Origin: Prochilodus magdalenae
Lineage: Eukaryota; Chordata; Actinopteri; Characiformes; Prochilodontidae
Reading direction: 5' to 3'
Assembly (NCBI GenBank): GCA_024036415.1
Contig: JAMWET010000573.1
Span: 186,001 to 250,000 of the forward strand
Length of the DNA stretch: 64,000 nucleotides
A program made the translations under genes and the position numbers. Positions 13,801 through 24,594 of this stretch are shown here, one piece after another. The notes beneath the pieces are model-generated. The model worked only from the letters and a program-made list of their open reading frames with translations. It made no database searches and was not told the DNA's origin. Each line of letters opens with the position of its first letter. Position 1 is the first letter of the stretch.

Positions 13801-16136
13801 TTTATATTATGAACATTATAAACTATGTTGTCATATTTAAGAACAATGAGATGTTTGAACTGTATTGTCCACTGAAGGGTAGTGTTGAACCTGCATCTCA
13901 TGTTTACACTTTGTTTAGTCTTGTACGTCCCAAAGAATCCTTATAAATAGAATACACATCTAAAGACAACCTGCTGACTTTGGTGCCAGATTGTAGTGAA
14001 ATAGTACACCCCGCTTAAGCCCACCTCCAACTTCCTTTAAATTCATGCTCCATTAATTTCTGGATATCATTAATAACAAGCCAAACAAGATAGCTAGCAA
14101 ATTGGCATCCTTAGCTAGCATACCCATTTTCATACCATATTTTTACTACCGGACAATCTTATTTAGTGTACCATTATCAACTGCTCAGTTCTTCAAAAAA
14201 TAGTTAGTTCCCGCCGTAATAAGACCTGTTCCAAACAGAGCATAGGAGTGAAATGGAGTTGCAGACATTGTCTGCAGTTATCAACTTTGTTGTAATTGGT
14301 GAGGTATATAGGTCAGTGCAGACCCTGTGTAGGAATGACCATCATGTGCAAGCTGTAGCAGTCACTGCCACATCACTCATTGCACACAGAGTAAAATGAG
14401 CCTTAGATTTTCGTTTCTTGGCCCTTTCCTGCATGTGGTATGTAGTGTATTATCTGCCATCTTCTGTCGACAGTGTGCTGTTTCTAGTCCCGAGTGCAGT
14501 AGCCTATAGATGGCTGTAGTAGTCTTTTTCTTCTTGACAGATAAGGCCTTGTAACAAGAATGTCCACAGTTAGTGGAAAAAAGTACAGTGTACCTCGCGG
14601 GCTGGAGCAATGCTGGAGCACTTTCCAAAGATGAGGGAACACTAACACTATGATTTTCTGAAAAAGTCGCTCTATACCCTGACCAAAATCACACATTGCC
14701 CTCTCTGCTCCCTCTCCACAGCACTCACATGCTATTTTTCCCTTCCACTGTGCCAATATCGAACATATCTGTCATCTACAACAGATTTACTGCAAATGTT
14801 TTATAAAGTTCTATAATAGTACGAGTCTCAGCATCACTGTCTCTGAAGCCACTGGCTGGACATGTGATTGGCTGGACATGTCCATGTGGAGAAGTCTGTC
14901 CCTTTCAGACCCCTATTCTTATTCTATTCTTATTGTATCCTAAATACACATCATAGCATCACCACACATGTACGTGTGTGTTCATGTGGTGGCCTTTAAA
15001 ACCAATACTTGATGCCAATGCTGAATGCTGTAAAGACATTCTGTTCTGGTTATCCTTGCCAACATGTATTATACCAGCACATTAGTTAATGTTTATGTAT
15101 ACTTGCTGTTAGTCAGAGTCCGGTGGGCTTCCCATAGCATCATTTCTCTTGTGGCTAACCACCATGCCTGCTGTCTTGTGCTGTAAGTGTCTGCTGCCAG
15201 TAAAAGAGCAACTGATGCATTCACAGCGTCTCCCATTCTTCTTCACCAATGCCAAGAAAACTGCAGTAAAATGAAGCAAAGAGGAGAAAGTAGACATTGT
15301 AGATTAGAACACCCTGTCAGACTTTGAAAGCATAAAACCATTATATTAAAAACAAAGGTGCAATGAAGGGTCTTTGGAGGTAAGTCATAGCGTGTGTCCC
15401 AATTGTGCACTTAATGTTAGTATGTAGTATATACAACAGTTATAAATGCCAAAGTTGAGTTTACTCAAAAATTCACATTCCACACTTGAACCAGTCGTGT
15501 TAAAATGATGGAGACTATTATTCCACAATGGGAAACGGAAAGGGAGGGGCTTCTCACATCTGGAAAACTGAAAAAGCCTGCCAAACTCACACTATTAAGA
15601 TTAGTACTATGTAGTATAAGTGTGTAGTACGCACCTGAGAAGCAGCTAACAAGTAACCACTGCTGGTCCCCTAAAGCTTTTGTTTGAGCGTTTTTTAATT
15701 GAATTCCCATGAAGTGGTTATTCTATGGTATCGAAACCCTTTATGACACCTTCATTTTTAAGAGTGTCCTCTGAAATTAGACGACACCTTTCAGCGTGAC
15801 AGCTGTCGGAGCTGGGTTTATTTCAGCTGCCATCTTCCTTGGGTATACACTCAGCGCTAACCTCTGGAACCAATAACCTTTGTGTGGATGCCCTTGGGAG
15901 TTCCACTGATAGTGTTTTGAGATATCATGGCCAAGGCTTTCTAGCCCTGCCAGGATGAAAAGGTTAATGAACCCCCATTAATTGTATCTGTGTCATCTTG
16001 GTGGGGACTGTTAACCCAATTGATCTTGCCTCTGATCACATTTCACTAATAGCAGACTCACAGCCAGAGTGAGGCTTGCTGATTAGAGAGACAGACTCTG
16101 TGGGGCCCAACTAATTGGCAAAATCATGTGTTACTC
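7851..16136. other. Intergenic, no gene; possible regulatory DNA near right end
   Basis: No ORF shows a known domain. Small reverse-strand ORFs near 8126-8628 look accidental. A hairpin lies at 12915-12946. The part at about 15400-15650 carries repeated AGTATGTAGTATATA-like words typical of fish MITEs, but the limits are unclear. The stretch 15780-16130 is less repetitive and has closely spaced TTAAT and GTTAAC-type words, as seen in conserved non-coding elements. That reading is a guess without alignment. Confidence 0.4.
12915..12946. repeat. Perfect 11-bp inverted repeat (hairpin)
   Basis: TCAGGTCTGCC (12915-12925) and GGCAGACCTGA (12936-12946) are exact reverse complements around a 10-base spacer. 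It lies in AT-rich intergenic DNA. Flanking sequence does not extend the stem into a microRNA-like precursor. Confidence 0.8.
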
Positions 16137-16172
16137 TGTCTGTCTCTCTTTCTCTTTCTCTCTCTCTCTCTT

Positions 16173-16248
<76 letters not shown>

Positions 16249-16306
16249 TCTCTCTCCCCCTCTCTCTCTCTCTCTCTCTCCCCCTCTCTCTCTCTCTCTC
16301 TCTCTC
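16137..16306. repeat. (CT)n microsatellite, ~170 bases
   Basis: This is an almost pure CT/TCTC dinucleotide run, broken by a few TTTC, GTCT and CCCC interruptions. The Ser/Leu-rich or Arg/Glu-rich ORFs that cross it are artefacts of the repeat. It lies about 2.7 kb upstream of the hs3st2 start codon and is complementary to the GA tracts at 17871-18087. Confidence 0.97.
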
Positions 16307-17099
16307 ATCTTTAAAAGCCAAGGTCAATATTTAGGTTTTGCATGGCATGCCATTTTTGTCAATAAGAAAAACTGGAAACAAATGAGAGACAGTGAACACA
16401 TTTTGGAGTATATACCAGATAATGAAGGAAAGAACCCAAGTGTTTGAAACATACAGCACTGAAATGAACAACTGGCAAATGAGTGCCAGACTGCCTTGGT
16501 ACTTCAGCAAAACGTGGCTGTTCTGTTTCATGGTGTCATCATGTATATAAATATAATCTGCACATTCGGGGTATTTTTAGGAGATATCAAAACCAGTGAG
16601 AAACAAGCAGCATCGGAACTGCTGACTAAAACAAACTCTGACTCTTGTGCAATCCAACTTGTACAACAAAACACTTCACAGATGACAAAAGTTCAGAATC
16701 AGGCTGTCCAGTAAGCAGAAGCGGTGGCCTCGTAGGATTAAGGCAAATATAAAAACAGTTGGAGTATAATAAGAAGTGTCTGCTTATCACCTCAAGCCTC
16801 CAGGACCCACACTAAGACCTTTCGGACACTGAAGTCTAGTAAGCTCTGAATCACAGGGATTTGGCCCGTGCAGACTTAAGCCTTGTCTGATACGGTCTCT
16901 CCATGTGGGAGAAAGCAGACCTGCCGACATTAAAGGTCCTCTAAACAAATACATTGGAAATAAAGCTCTGAGCAGCAGATTAGGTAATGAGGATTAAAGG
17001 GCTTTCAAGCCTGTTTGTCTTGATAATTGTGTTCAGAGGTCATTAAACGCATACAGTGCCTTCCCACTGTTCAATACCTCACCTCAGACGTCCTTTCCA
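16307..17099. other. Spacer between CT and GA tracts, no gene
   Basis: Mixed-composition unique sequence lies between the pyrimidine tract and the purine-rich tract. No coding exon or promoter element is evident. Confidence 0.5.
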
Positions 17100-17870
17100 T
17101 ACCCTTTCATAGACAGTGTGTGGAGAGAGGGAAGGAAACAGAGACAGGCAAAGGCAGTTGGGGGGGGGCATACCAATAAAGAGATACATACAGAGAAAGA
17201 CTGATAGATTAATACAAAGAGAGAGAGGAAAAGAGAAGGACAGAAAGATATAAGCATACATACAGAGAGAGACATACTGATGAACAGATAGAGAGACAGA
17301 GAGAGTTAGAGGGAACGGTAGAGCGAGAGAAACATTCTGATGAACTGGTGCATACACTGGGATAGAGGGAAAGAGACAGACAAATAGACAAAGAGATATG
17401 CAGAGAGAGAGTAAGAGATACTGGTGAACAGAAACATAGAGTGGGGAGAGAGAGGGAGTTAGAGAGAGATAGAGAGAGAGTTGGAGAGAGGGGAGAGAGA
17501 GAAAGAAACATTCTGATGAACAATTGAACAGGTGCTTACACTAAGAGAGAAAAAGAGAGATAGAGAGAGAAAGAGAGACATACAGACAGACAGACAGAAA
17601 GTCAAGGGGCATGCAGAAAGAGAGATACTGATGAACAGAGACATAAAGAAAAAGAGAAAGGTAAAGATTTTAATGCACAGGTGCATAGACAGAAAAAGAG
17701 AAAGAGAGACAAATAAAGAAAGACAAACAGACAAAGAGACATAGAGAGAGAACAGATACATACATAAAGTTGGAGACGGATACACAGAGATCATTCAGAT
17801 GAACAGGTTCATACAAAGAGAGAGTAAGAGATACATACAGAAAGAGATTCAGAAAAAGACAGCAGAGAAG
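17100..17870. repeat. Purine-rich degenerate repeat tract
   Basis: The + strand is dominated by A and G (GAGA, AAGA, ACAGACAG). A motif close to TACTGATGAACAG recurs near 17275, 17335, 17419, 17511, 17626 and 17794, with spacings of about 60, 84, 92, 115 and 168. This suggests a decayed compound minisatellite on a GA background. A run of ten G is at 17160-17169. The ORFs here are repeat artefacts. Confidence 0.75.
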
Positions 17871-17881
17871 AGAGAGAGAGA

Positions 17882-17923
<42 letters not shown>

Positions 17924-18000
17924 ATCGATATATTTTATCAATGACATATCACACCTGTATCACTTACACTTACAGACATAAAGAAATAGCGAGGATAACG

Positions 18001-18078
<78 letters not shown>

Positions 18079-18087
18079 GAGAGAGTG
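17871..18087. repeat. Two (GA)n microsatellites
   Basis: GA runs at 17871-17919 and 18003-18086 are separated by about 80 bases of ordinary sequence. They end roughly 230 bases before the cAMP-response palindrome of the hs3st2 promoter. Long homopurine tracts of this kind can form triplex (H-DNA) structure and bind GAGA-type factors; that is general knowledge, not shown here. Confidence 0.95.
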
Positions 18088-18311
18088 AATGATAAGGGGA
18101 GAGAGGAGGTGATCGAGACGAAGATGAATAGACTTCATACTCCACTGTTATGCTATGCATTGTGTATGTTATGTTGTACTACATGTGCCTTCACTGTCCT
18201 CTGCTCATCAGTTTTGGGATCTTCAGCTTAGAGTTTTCGGACTCTGTACTGCCGGTGGGCGAGCTGCGGCTTCAGGCGGTCGCGTATGCTCCTTTAACAC
18301 AATACACTGCG

Positions 18312-18319
18312 TGACGTCA
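18312..18319. promoter_or_regulatory. Consensus cAMP-response element
   Basis: TGACGTCA is the perfect palindromic binding site of CREB/ATF factors. It is followed closely by more CpG-rich sequence, 646 bases before the start codon. Consensus sites in CpG-island promoters are often functional. I recall that rodent Hs3st2 in the pineal gland is under adrenergic and circadian control, which fits; the fish site itself is untested. Confidence 0.55.
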
Positions 18320-18738
18320 GGCGTCGCGTTTAAATGTTGAGCACCAGGCAGGTCGCTGGTGAGAAGTTTGAGAATCTCAACATGAGCGGAGGAGCGGCGG
18401 ACGAGGAGAGAGTGGAAAAGAAGAAGCGCGCGCCTCTCAGAGCGGGATATTTCCACAGTGGATTAGTGTGTTCGGTGGGAGCCATGCGGCCGAGCAGAGC
18501 GCGGGAGTATCCCAGGAGCGCGCGCGTCGCGCACAGTAAGGGTTCGACAACACGGCAAAAGTGAGGAGCGATGAGGAGAGCTGACGAGTTCCTCCCTTCC
18601 TCCACGACAGTCAGAGTAGGCAAAACACCGGAACGTGGCTCTGTGTCACAACTTGGCGAGTTTGTAAAGAGCGACGCTAGCTGAACCAGCCTGTATCAGC
18701 AAAAGACAACAACAAATCTTTTCAGGAAGCGACGTGAA

Positions 18739-18876
18739 ATGTTGAGCTTTGAGTTTAACCGCGCTGCTAAAGGCTACACGAGCTGGACTCATGTGTTAAC
18801 CAGAGTCGTTCCTGTCAGGAAATGGCGTTACAGCCTTGAAGCTCCGAGTTTTCGCTGTTCGGCTTGCTATCAGTGA
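18739..18876 (+). other. Upstream ORF, 45 codons
   Basis: ATG at 18739 opens a 45-codon frame that ends at TGA 18874-18876, 88 bases before the main start codon. If it is in the mature leader it could reduce translation of hs3st2. An earlier frame starts at 18334 and ends at 18564 (76 codons). Neither predicted peptide resembles a known protein, so any role would be through translation control. Confidence 0.35.
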
Positions 18877-18939
18877 GGTAGGAGTTTGGGCTTGATGGGG
18901 GAAATCGCCACGGTCCCAGAAAAACTCGGAGCGAAAAAC

Positions 18940-19016
18940 ATGCCGTCTTTGACCCCATGGAGACATGGCATATAGGGTCCTCTCCAGCCGCATCGTGCCG
19001 CCCTCCAACAAGTTGA
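18940..19016 (+). other. Two short upstream ORFs overlapping the start codon
   Basis: ATG 18940 gives 11 codons, ending at TAG 18973-18975. ATG 18957 gives 19 codons, ending at TGA 19014-19016. Both are out of frame with the hs3st2 start at 18965 and end after it, so ribosomes using them would bypass the main start. The first has A at -3 and the second has G at +4. They matter only if the transcript starts upstream of 18940. Confidence 0.5.
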
Positions 19017-19506
19017 GCAGAAGATTCATTTTCGTGTTCACGCTCTCACTCTCCTTCACCTATCTATGCTACAGCGTGCTCTTCTGCTCGGGCACCGTCA
19101 TGCCGAGGCTGCACGGCTTTGAGGAGCACGGCTGCGTGCGCGTGGAGAGCGCCGGGGCCAAAAAGCTGCTGCAGAAAGCGCCGTTCTGCGCCGCGGAGAG
19201 CGCTCAACCCGGCCCGGGCGCGGCGATCACTCGCGGCGAGGCGGCGGGCGCCGCGCGCAACCAGAGCAGCAGGCGCGCGGCAGGGCAGAGCGCGCGCACC
19301 GATGCCGCGCGCTCCAAAGCGGGCAACGCCACGAGCGCGCAGCGCTACGGCAACAAGAAGTTACCGAACGCGCTCATCGTGGGCGTGAAAAAGGGAGGCA
19401 CGAGGGCCGTTCTGGAGTTCATCCGCATCCACCCGGACGTGCGCGCGGTGGGCACCGAGCCGCACTTCTTCGACAGAAACTACGACAAAGGCTTAGACTG
19501 GTACAG
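18965..19506 (+). CDS. hs3st2: Heparan sulfate 3-O-sulfotransferase 2, coding exon 1
   Basis: This exon encodes residues 1-180 and two bases of Arg181 of a Golgi type II enzyme that transfers sulfate from PAPS to the 3-OH of glucosamine in heparan sulfate. In order it shows a short cytosolic tail starting MAYRVLSSR, a hydrophobic signal anchor at about 21-41, an Ala/Arg/Gly-rich stem at about 76-130 with sequons at N99 and N121, and the start of the sulfotransferase domain. The 5'-phosphosulfate loop KKGGTR is at 142-147. The TEPHFFD block at 164-170 contains E165, the expected catalytic base. The start is firm: an in-frame TGA lies at 18950-18952, no other in-frame ATG intervenes, and the context is GACATGG. 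It ends at a good donor, AG|GTAAGC. The tail and anchor sequence points to paralog 2 rather than 3 or 4. The stem seems longer than the mammalian one (386 against about 367 residues in total). Confidence 0.95.
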
Positions 19507-19519
19507 GTAAGCGCGCCCC

Positions 19520-22500
19520 TCAAACGCCCCACCACCTGCTGTGAAGTGGCCTGTTGGGTTTCAGCAGGCAGCTGTTGCTTGCCTGGTGCCCTGCGTGGTC
19601 ATTGATAGTGACACGTTCAACATCCAGCTAAAACTTTTTATGAATGGCAGAAAAAAGAGAATCAACCAAAATCGGCCAAGCTGCACCCTCAGACAAACTA
19701 GGATTGGCTTCCAGCAGGGACCTTCATTTGTGAGCTGTATTTCTTATTTACGTGTTGAAATGAAACTTGAAATGATGTCAGTCTCTTAAAAGGAATGAAA
19801 TTCAGTACAGCAGTGCCTATTAACAGTATAGGTTTTCTTTAGAGGTAAAACTTCTATTATACTACACATATGTATGATGCATTATGCATCAGGTGCATAT
19901 ATATGTCTTCATATGTATTACATGAAGAATCCAAGTATGTATTTTGATGATTGCAGAAGAGCAGAGAGAAAGGCTTCACCAACTCAGCAGAGCAACCACT
20001 GCAACTGCTGTGATGGAGCTGTTTGTGTGAAATCATACCGAGAGAGGAGGATCATAACTTGGCCAGGGAGCCGGGATGAAATGACACAGAATGATTGCAG
20101 TGTTAGATTTCAGGAAGAGAACGTACAGATAAAGGGCAACAGATAAAGCTTTTTTTTGGCCAGCTGTAAAGTTTCATTAAACCCTGCCAAGGAGAAACAC
20201 GCCTCATATTGAGCAGCGGCTGCCGATCTGAATCTGAGCTTTCTTTCTTTTCTGATGGCCTGCCATTCAAACGCGCCTTTGGGAGCCATTGGGACGGTAG
20301 CTGAGACCGTCGTGGCTATATGGAGTATGAGGCTGGGGAGTACGAGGTTCTGTGAGAGTGGAACAGACCTCCCACTACTAACACTGCCTCCACAATGGGC
20401 TTAGTAATTGCATACACATCACATCCCTGCTGAGACAGAACACAGGGCTGGAGAGCACCAGTGTGCGTGGCATCCCCTGAGACTAAGAATCCATAGGAGT
20501 CTACTGAAGACACCAGAGCAAAAGGAGTGCTTTAGTTATTAGCTGCTGTTTCAGACTACTCCTGTTTGCTCAGTGGTGTAGAAACCCAAGCAAAAATGCA
20601 CTTCTAACGTTGGTACTGGGGCCACACCACTAACCTTTACCCTGCTGCACTTAAAGTGAATCAAGCAGGCAGTGTTTGTGAGATGTGTAAATCGATGGCC
20701 GTGGTTTGTAGCTTGAAAATGTGGATGGTGTGAAGAGAAAAAAGAATAAACACAAATGAAAAATGAAATGAACTGGTCATGTTGCTGTGCTGTATGACTA
20801 ATGTAAGTCTTGTGCAGGTAGGGAAATGAAAGCAAATGAAGGTCACCCTTACTGTTGGTCTTCATTATGGGTGCCAATCTAGGTCTTGGTAACATTTAAT
20901 GAGATATGTTGATACATTGAATGCAGTAGAGAGAGAGTAATATGAATCATATTTAATATACCACCACTAATCATTCCACCATAGAGAAGAAATAAAATCA
21001 TAGACTAAAAATTTTAAGAATCTCTCACCAACGCCAATGCTTTGACACACTCTCGCCATCGCTGTGCACACACACGCGCACACACACACAGACAAAACCC
21101 ATCAATACTATTTGTGGACTGGTTAATTAAAATGCCATGGAGGGCAAGACACTGAAACACTTCCCCTTAATCCTCTCTGAAAGCAATTTTACTTTAGCCC
21201 CTGACATCTTGCAGTAAATGCCATAAGTAATAAAAAAGATTATTGTCAGATGAACTCAAAAGTTCCTTAGGAAGTTCCCTTAATAATTCCTTTTAGAGCC
21301 TTGTTATTTCGTTTTACTTCAATCTTGCTAATGACTGGGTCCGTCCATTAAATTCAGTGGGCACTGCCCGGAACGCTTTTCATTGGCTTAACTATGAGCT
21401 GAGCTACCTTGTGCTACGATAACAGGGTCCGCGTCTGAAATAATGAGATCCTCATAAGCAGTGGTGATGCCCATGGATGATGTGTGGGTCGGCTGGTTAA
21501 AGTTGAGATTTGTGGGCACCCAGGTCACTGGTTCCCATCGAGTAAGCTCGTGAGGAATTAGTAGAACAAATGTTGCAAAGTTCATTAGTGTATTTCTAGA
21601 ATAGAAGACAGCACCCAGGGGCTCATTTGTATTTGTATTGTACAAGCCTGTCTCCACAATATTGGTTAACCCGTGAAACGGACATCATGCGTGACCGCAG
21701 ACAATTTCGGCAACACTCCAGAGACCAATGGCTCCACTGGATCATAAAACAAATAAAAAAAATAAACACCACGAGACACCATCCAAACTTACAGGGGCGT
21801 CTATTGATTCTTACTGATGCCAGAGGCGCTTCAAGTAGATTTCCTGAGAAGTGCTCAAATTGTGAGAGAGGCCTTTTAACATTTGCTGCGGCCCAGAATT
21901 TCCTCCTGGTCCACCATTAATTGGCTCGGAGGGGAAGGCAGGGGAGAAGCACTGCAGTCAGAGAGGTTGACGAGGACAGAAAGTTGGGCGAAGCTCATTT
22001 AGCAGGGAAAACTACACATTCCTCTGCGAACATGTAAGCTTGCCTGCCGCCATCACTAATGGGAATTCCTAATCCCAGTAGAACCATGAGAGTTTGAGAA
22101 CTTACTGTAAGTTTAATTATCAACACAGCTCTCCCATAGATACGTCCCTCAGGAAAAGGCCAGAGTGCTGGCATGTTTTGATATGGTGGGTATTAGCTTA
22201 AATTACTCATTAGGGCCGAGTGGCATCGGCAGAAGCTCGAGGTAAACACAAGCCACTCAAAGACTCGGGATGTCTACCTATGGGAGTCTATAATGGGATG
22301 GATTGGATTATGGATGAATACTGTTTGCTCTTAGACACCCTGGAGGCTAACAAAAGCATGCCTCCATGGCCTGCATTCACCAAAGCTGATGTAATTAAAG
22401 CACTGTTTTTCTGAAAACCGTCAAAAACCAGCAAAAGAAGGTTCCTGGTAATAATGCCATCTCAAAGAATGATGTTTTTCCATGCCATGCATCTCACAGT

Positions 22501-23466
22501 GCTCCTAAGACATTTGGTACGAGAGCACATCCCATAATATCATTAAGATTGTTAGTGCTGCAGGTAAATTCATAATGAAACTGTCACTGCCCTGTCTCAT
22601 GAAGGTGCTTTGTGGCATTCAGAGCTCAGGCGTTAGAGGAGTAAGTACAGGCATTAATGCTCAACTCTGGCTGCTTTCAGGTGGCCTGCCAGCCATTTGC
22701 ATTTCTGCCTCACAACGAGTAAAGCCAGGCTGCGTCTCATTATGCCATGCTAATGTTCCCATTATTTCCTGCAGCTTTGCAATGAGCCTTTTAAACCAGC
22801 AGAGGAGGGAGAGAAAAAAAACTTCCAAAGAAGCAAGTAAACAGAATGAAAAGTTCAGCTGAGCTGACATGTCCTGAGTTAAAGTGTGCTATTTATATAG
22901 CTTGCTGCCTTGTGGAAAAAAGAAGAGCACAACATTGTGCACCCATGGTTAATTAATCTAAAACATTGACAATTAACTGAAAAGCTGATTGGGGAACATG
23001 CAACCGACTGGCCACCCTGAAAGCTATTCTTTTGTCAGGAAATGAGAGGAATTTTGACTCTCTTCACTTTTTGCCTTCAAGAGTTATCTTCTGAGGGAAG
23101 CAATTTTCTGTAAGACTTTTGAAATGAAAGATTAATATATTCCATTCTAGGAGACAATGGCACTCATACACCAGCAAAATAACTCGATTAATTTTCGTTG
23201 AGAATAAAATGGTACCCAGAGTCATAAAGCATGTCATAATTTGAGGAAGGTTGCATGTACAATATTATACAGAAAAAAAGAGGCATGAGAAATTTCTGGC
23301 CAGCCTAACAATGCAGCTTGTTAAATATAACCTTCAGCAGTTTCACCAAGCATCATGCCAATTTGAAACCTTCTTTTATTATAAAAAATAGATCAGTGGT
23401 CAAGGATTTAGAACGCGGTGAAAATCCACCTTGGCAAGTACACTCATCATCAAAAGAACAATTGCA
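19520..23466. other. Intron 5' part, no gene; possible conserved elements
   Basis: No exon is supported. The segment 21900-23100 is free of recognisable repeats and has dense homeodomain-like words (for example CATTAATTGG near 21915 and ATGCTAAT at 22747-22754). This is typical of vertebrate conserved non-coding DNA around developmental or neural genes. Without alignment to other fish this stays a suggestion. A short CA run is at 21065-21090. Confidence 0.35.
21065..21090. repeat. Short (CA)n microsatellite
   Basis: An ACACAC run of about 26 bases is interrupted once by CGCG. Confidence 0.9.
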
Positions 23467-24110
23467 CAAATAGTGGCACCCAGAAGGAATTAACTGACAG
23501 GAATAAAACTTGGTGGGTAGGTTTGACATCATGATTCAACTTTACGTTACCTGACTGACCCAACAGCCATGGTTGCGAATATCCACTAGCAGTGATGCCT
23601 TCCATGGGTCATCCTGTTAGTGCCAACACCATTGGCAGACAGCTGCACAACACAGGACTACAAGCTCTCTGCCCCTTACGACGTCTGCCATTAACACCAT
23701 GTCAACATCCCCAGAAAGTGCAATGGTGTTGTGCCTGTCATGGAGTGACTCAGAATGGCAGCAGCAATCTCCAGTGACATGTTCCGCATTTTGTCTTGGT
23801 GGAGAAGACCAGTGTATGGAAGCATCATGGTCAGCGGCAAGATGAATGGTTTGTTATCACGTGTGAGAATATTCATTCTCCATGGGACGGATTATCGCAG
23901 GACAGCATTTGGAACCTCCACAACTCCATGCTGAGTCTGGCATGTTGCATTAGCAAACTTGGTGCCCCAATGTCATACTGAGAGACACTACTTCTGTATG
24001 AGTAGCTAAATAAATATTGTCCACATAGATCTAAATGTTCCTGGTAAACCTTATCTTCCTTCTGAATAGCATTGCAAGCTGACACTTCCTTCTGGGTGCC
24101 ATCATTTTTG
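23467..24110 (+). mobile_element. Internally deleted Tc1-like transposon fossil
   Basis: Imperfect terminal inverted repeats are visible: CAAATAGTGGCACCCAGAAG at 23467-23486 matches the reverse complement of the TTCCTTCTGGGTGCCATCAT region at about 24086-24105. Between them about 600 bases carry broken coding traces of a Tc1/mariner-type transposase. The readable part (23592-23777) contains VSANTIGRQLHNTGL, then RRLPLTP, like the linker after the helix-turn-helix of Tc1 enzymes. A later frame (23796-23981) has a WKHHGQRQDEWFVITCENI-like stretch. Stops, frameshifts and a large deletion (intact relatives are about 1.2-1.6 kb) make it dead. Confidence 0.75.
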
Positions 24111-24360
24111 AAGTAGTACGTAAGGTTGCAAATTGTAACCAACACACCCACTCTATCCACTCCTCTCTTTCTAAGAACCTCCAGTGGCCATCATGGTTCT
24201 GCTGTTAGCCGTTGACTTGTCTATTTGCTCCTTCATGTTCTAATTTCTTTGACAGTAAGGATTCACCCTCCCTTACTCTTTTGTGTGTAAGTACAATTCT
24301 CTATTTATAAATGACAGTCGCTTCTCAAACTTCCCACAACACAGAATGGTTAGCAGATCC

Positions 24361-24504
24361 TGTTTTACTTTAAATGGTGCAGAAATTATTATTACAGCAC
24401 CTAAATGTAAAGGAAAGAGCTGGAAAACAAAAAAATAAGCTGACAAATAAGAAGCTGAATGTCAGTATCAGAATGTAAATTCTGCACCATTTATGGTGAA
24501 ACAA
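24361..24504. mobile_element. MITE with ~25-bp inverted termini
   Basis: TGTTTTACTTTAAATGGTGC at 24361-24380, continuing AGAAATT, is nearly the reverse complement of 24476-24504 (TGTAAATTCTGCACCATTTA and on). The element is about 145 bases and encodes nothing. It looks like a miniature inverted-repeat transposon of unknown superfamily; no clear target duplication was found. Confidence 0.65.
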
Positions 24505-24564
24505 GAAAATTAGTTTGACTTCAGTGAAGCTTGACTTCAGCTTCGTATTTTTAATGCTGACACT

Positions 24565-24594
24565 TTTTTATATGTAGAAAGCTACATATAAAAA
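24565..24594. repeat. Perfect 13-bp hairpin with 4-base loop
   Basis: TTTTTATATGTAG (24565-24577) and CTACATATAAAAA (24582-24594) are exact reverse complements around AAAG. In the hs3st2 pre-mRNA this would fold as an AU-rich stem-loop. The stem is too short for a microRNA precursor. Confidence 0.85.

Larger units (their letters stand above)
18220..18964 (+). promoter_or_regulatory. CpG-rich promoter and 5' leader of hs3st2
   Basis: CpG density rises sharply at about 18230 and stays high to the end of exon 1 near 19520, against an AT-rich, CpG-poor background. This is the pattern of a vertebrate CpG-island promoter. No clear TATA box was identified at a position that fixes the transcription start, so the leader length is unknown. 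The region contains a full TGACGTCA site and several upstream ATGs. The start site probably lies between about 18.3 and 18.9 kb. Confidence 0.7.

Noticed and set aside
15390..15650. Possible MITE with AGTATGTAGTATATA words
   Set aside because: The words are simple and the ends could not be matched as inverted repeats.
16111..16447. Ser/Leu-rich and Arg/Glu-rich ORFs
   Set aside because: They are translations of the CT microsatellite in several frames.
17079..18231. Many Ser/Leu or Arg/Glu ORFs on both strands
   Set aside because: They come from the purine-rich tract and GA microsatellites; no domain or stable composition beyond the repeat.
19119..19388. 89-codon Ala/Arg-rich ORF in exon 1
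   Set aside because: It is an alternate frame of the GC-rich stem region of hs3st2.
20551..20895. 114-codon reverse-strand ORF inside the intron
   Set aside because: Low-complexity His/Ser/Phe composition without a domain; no sign of an exon.
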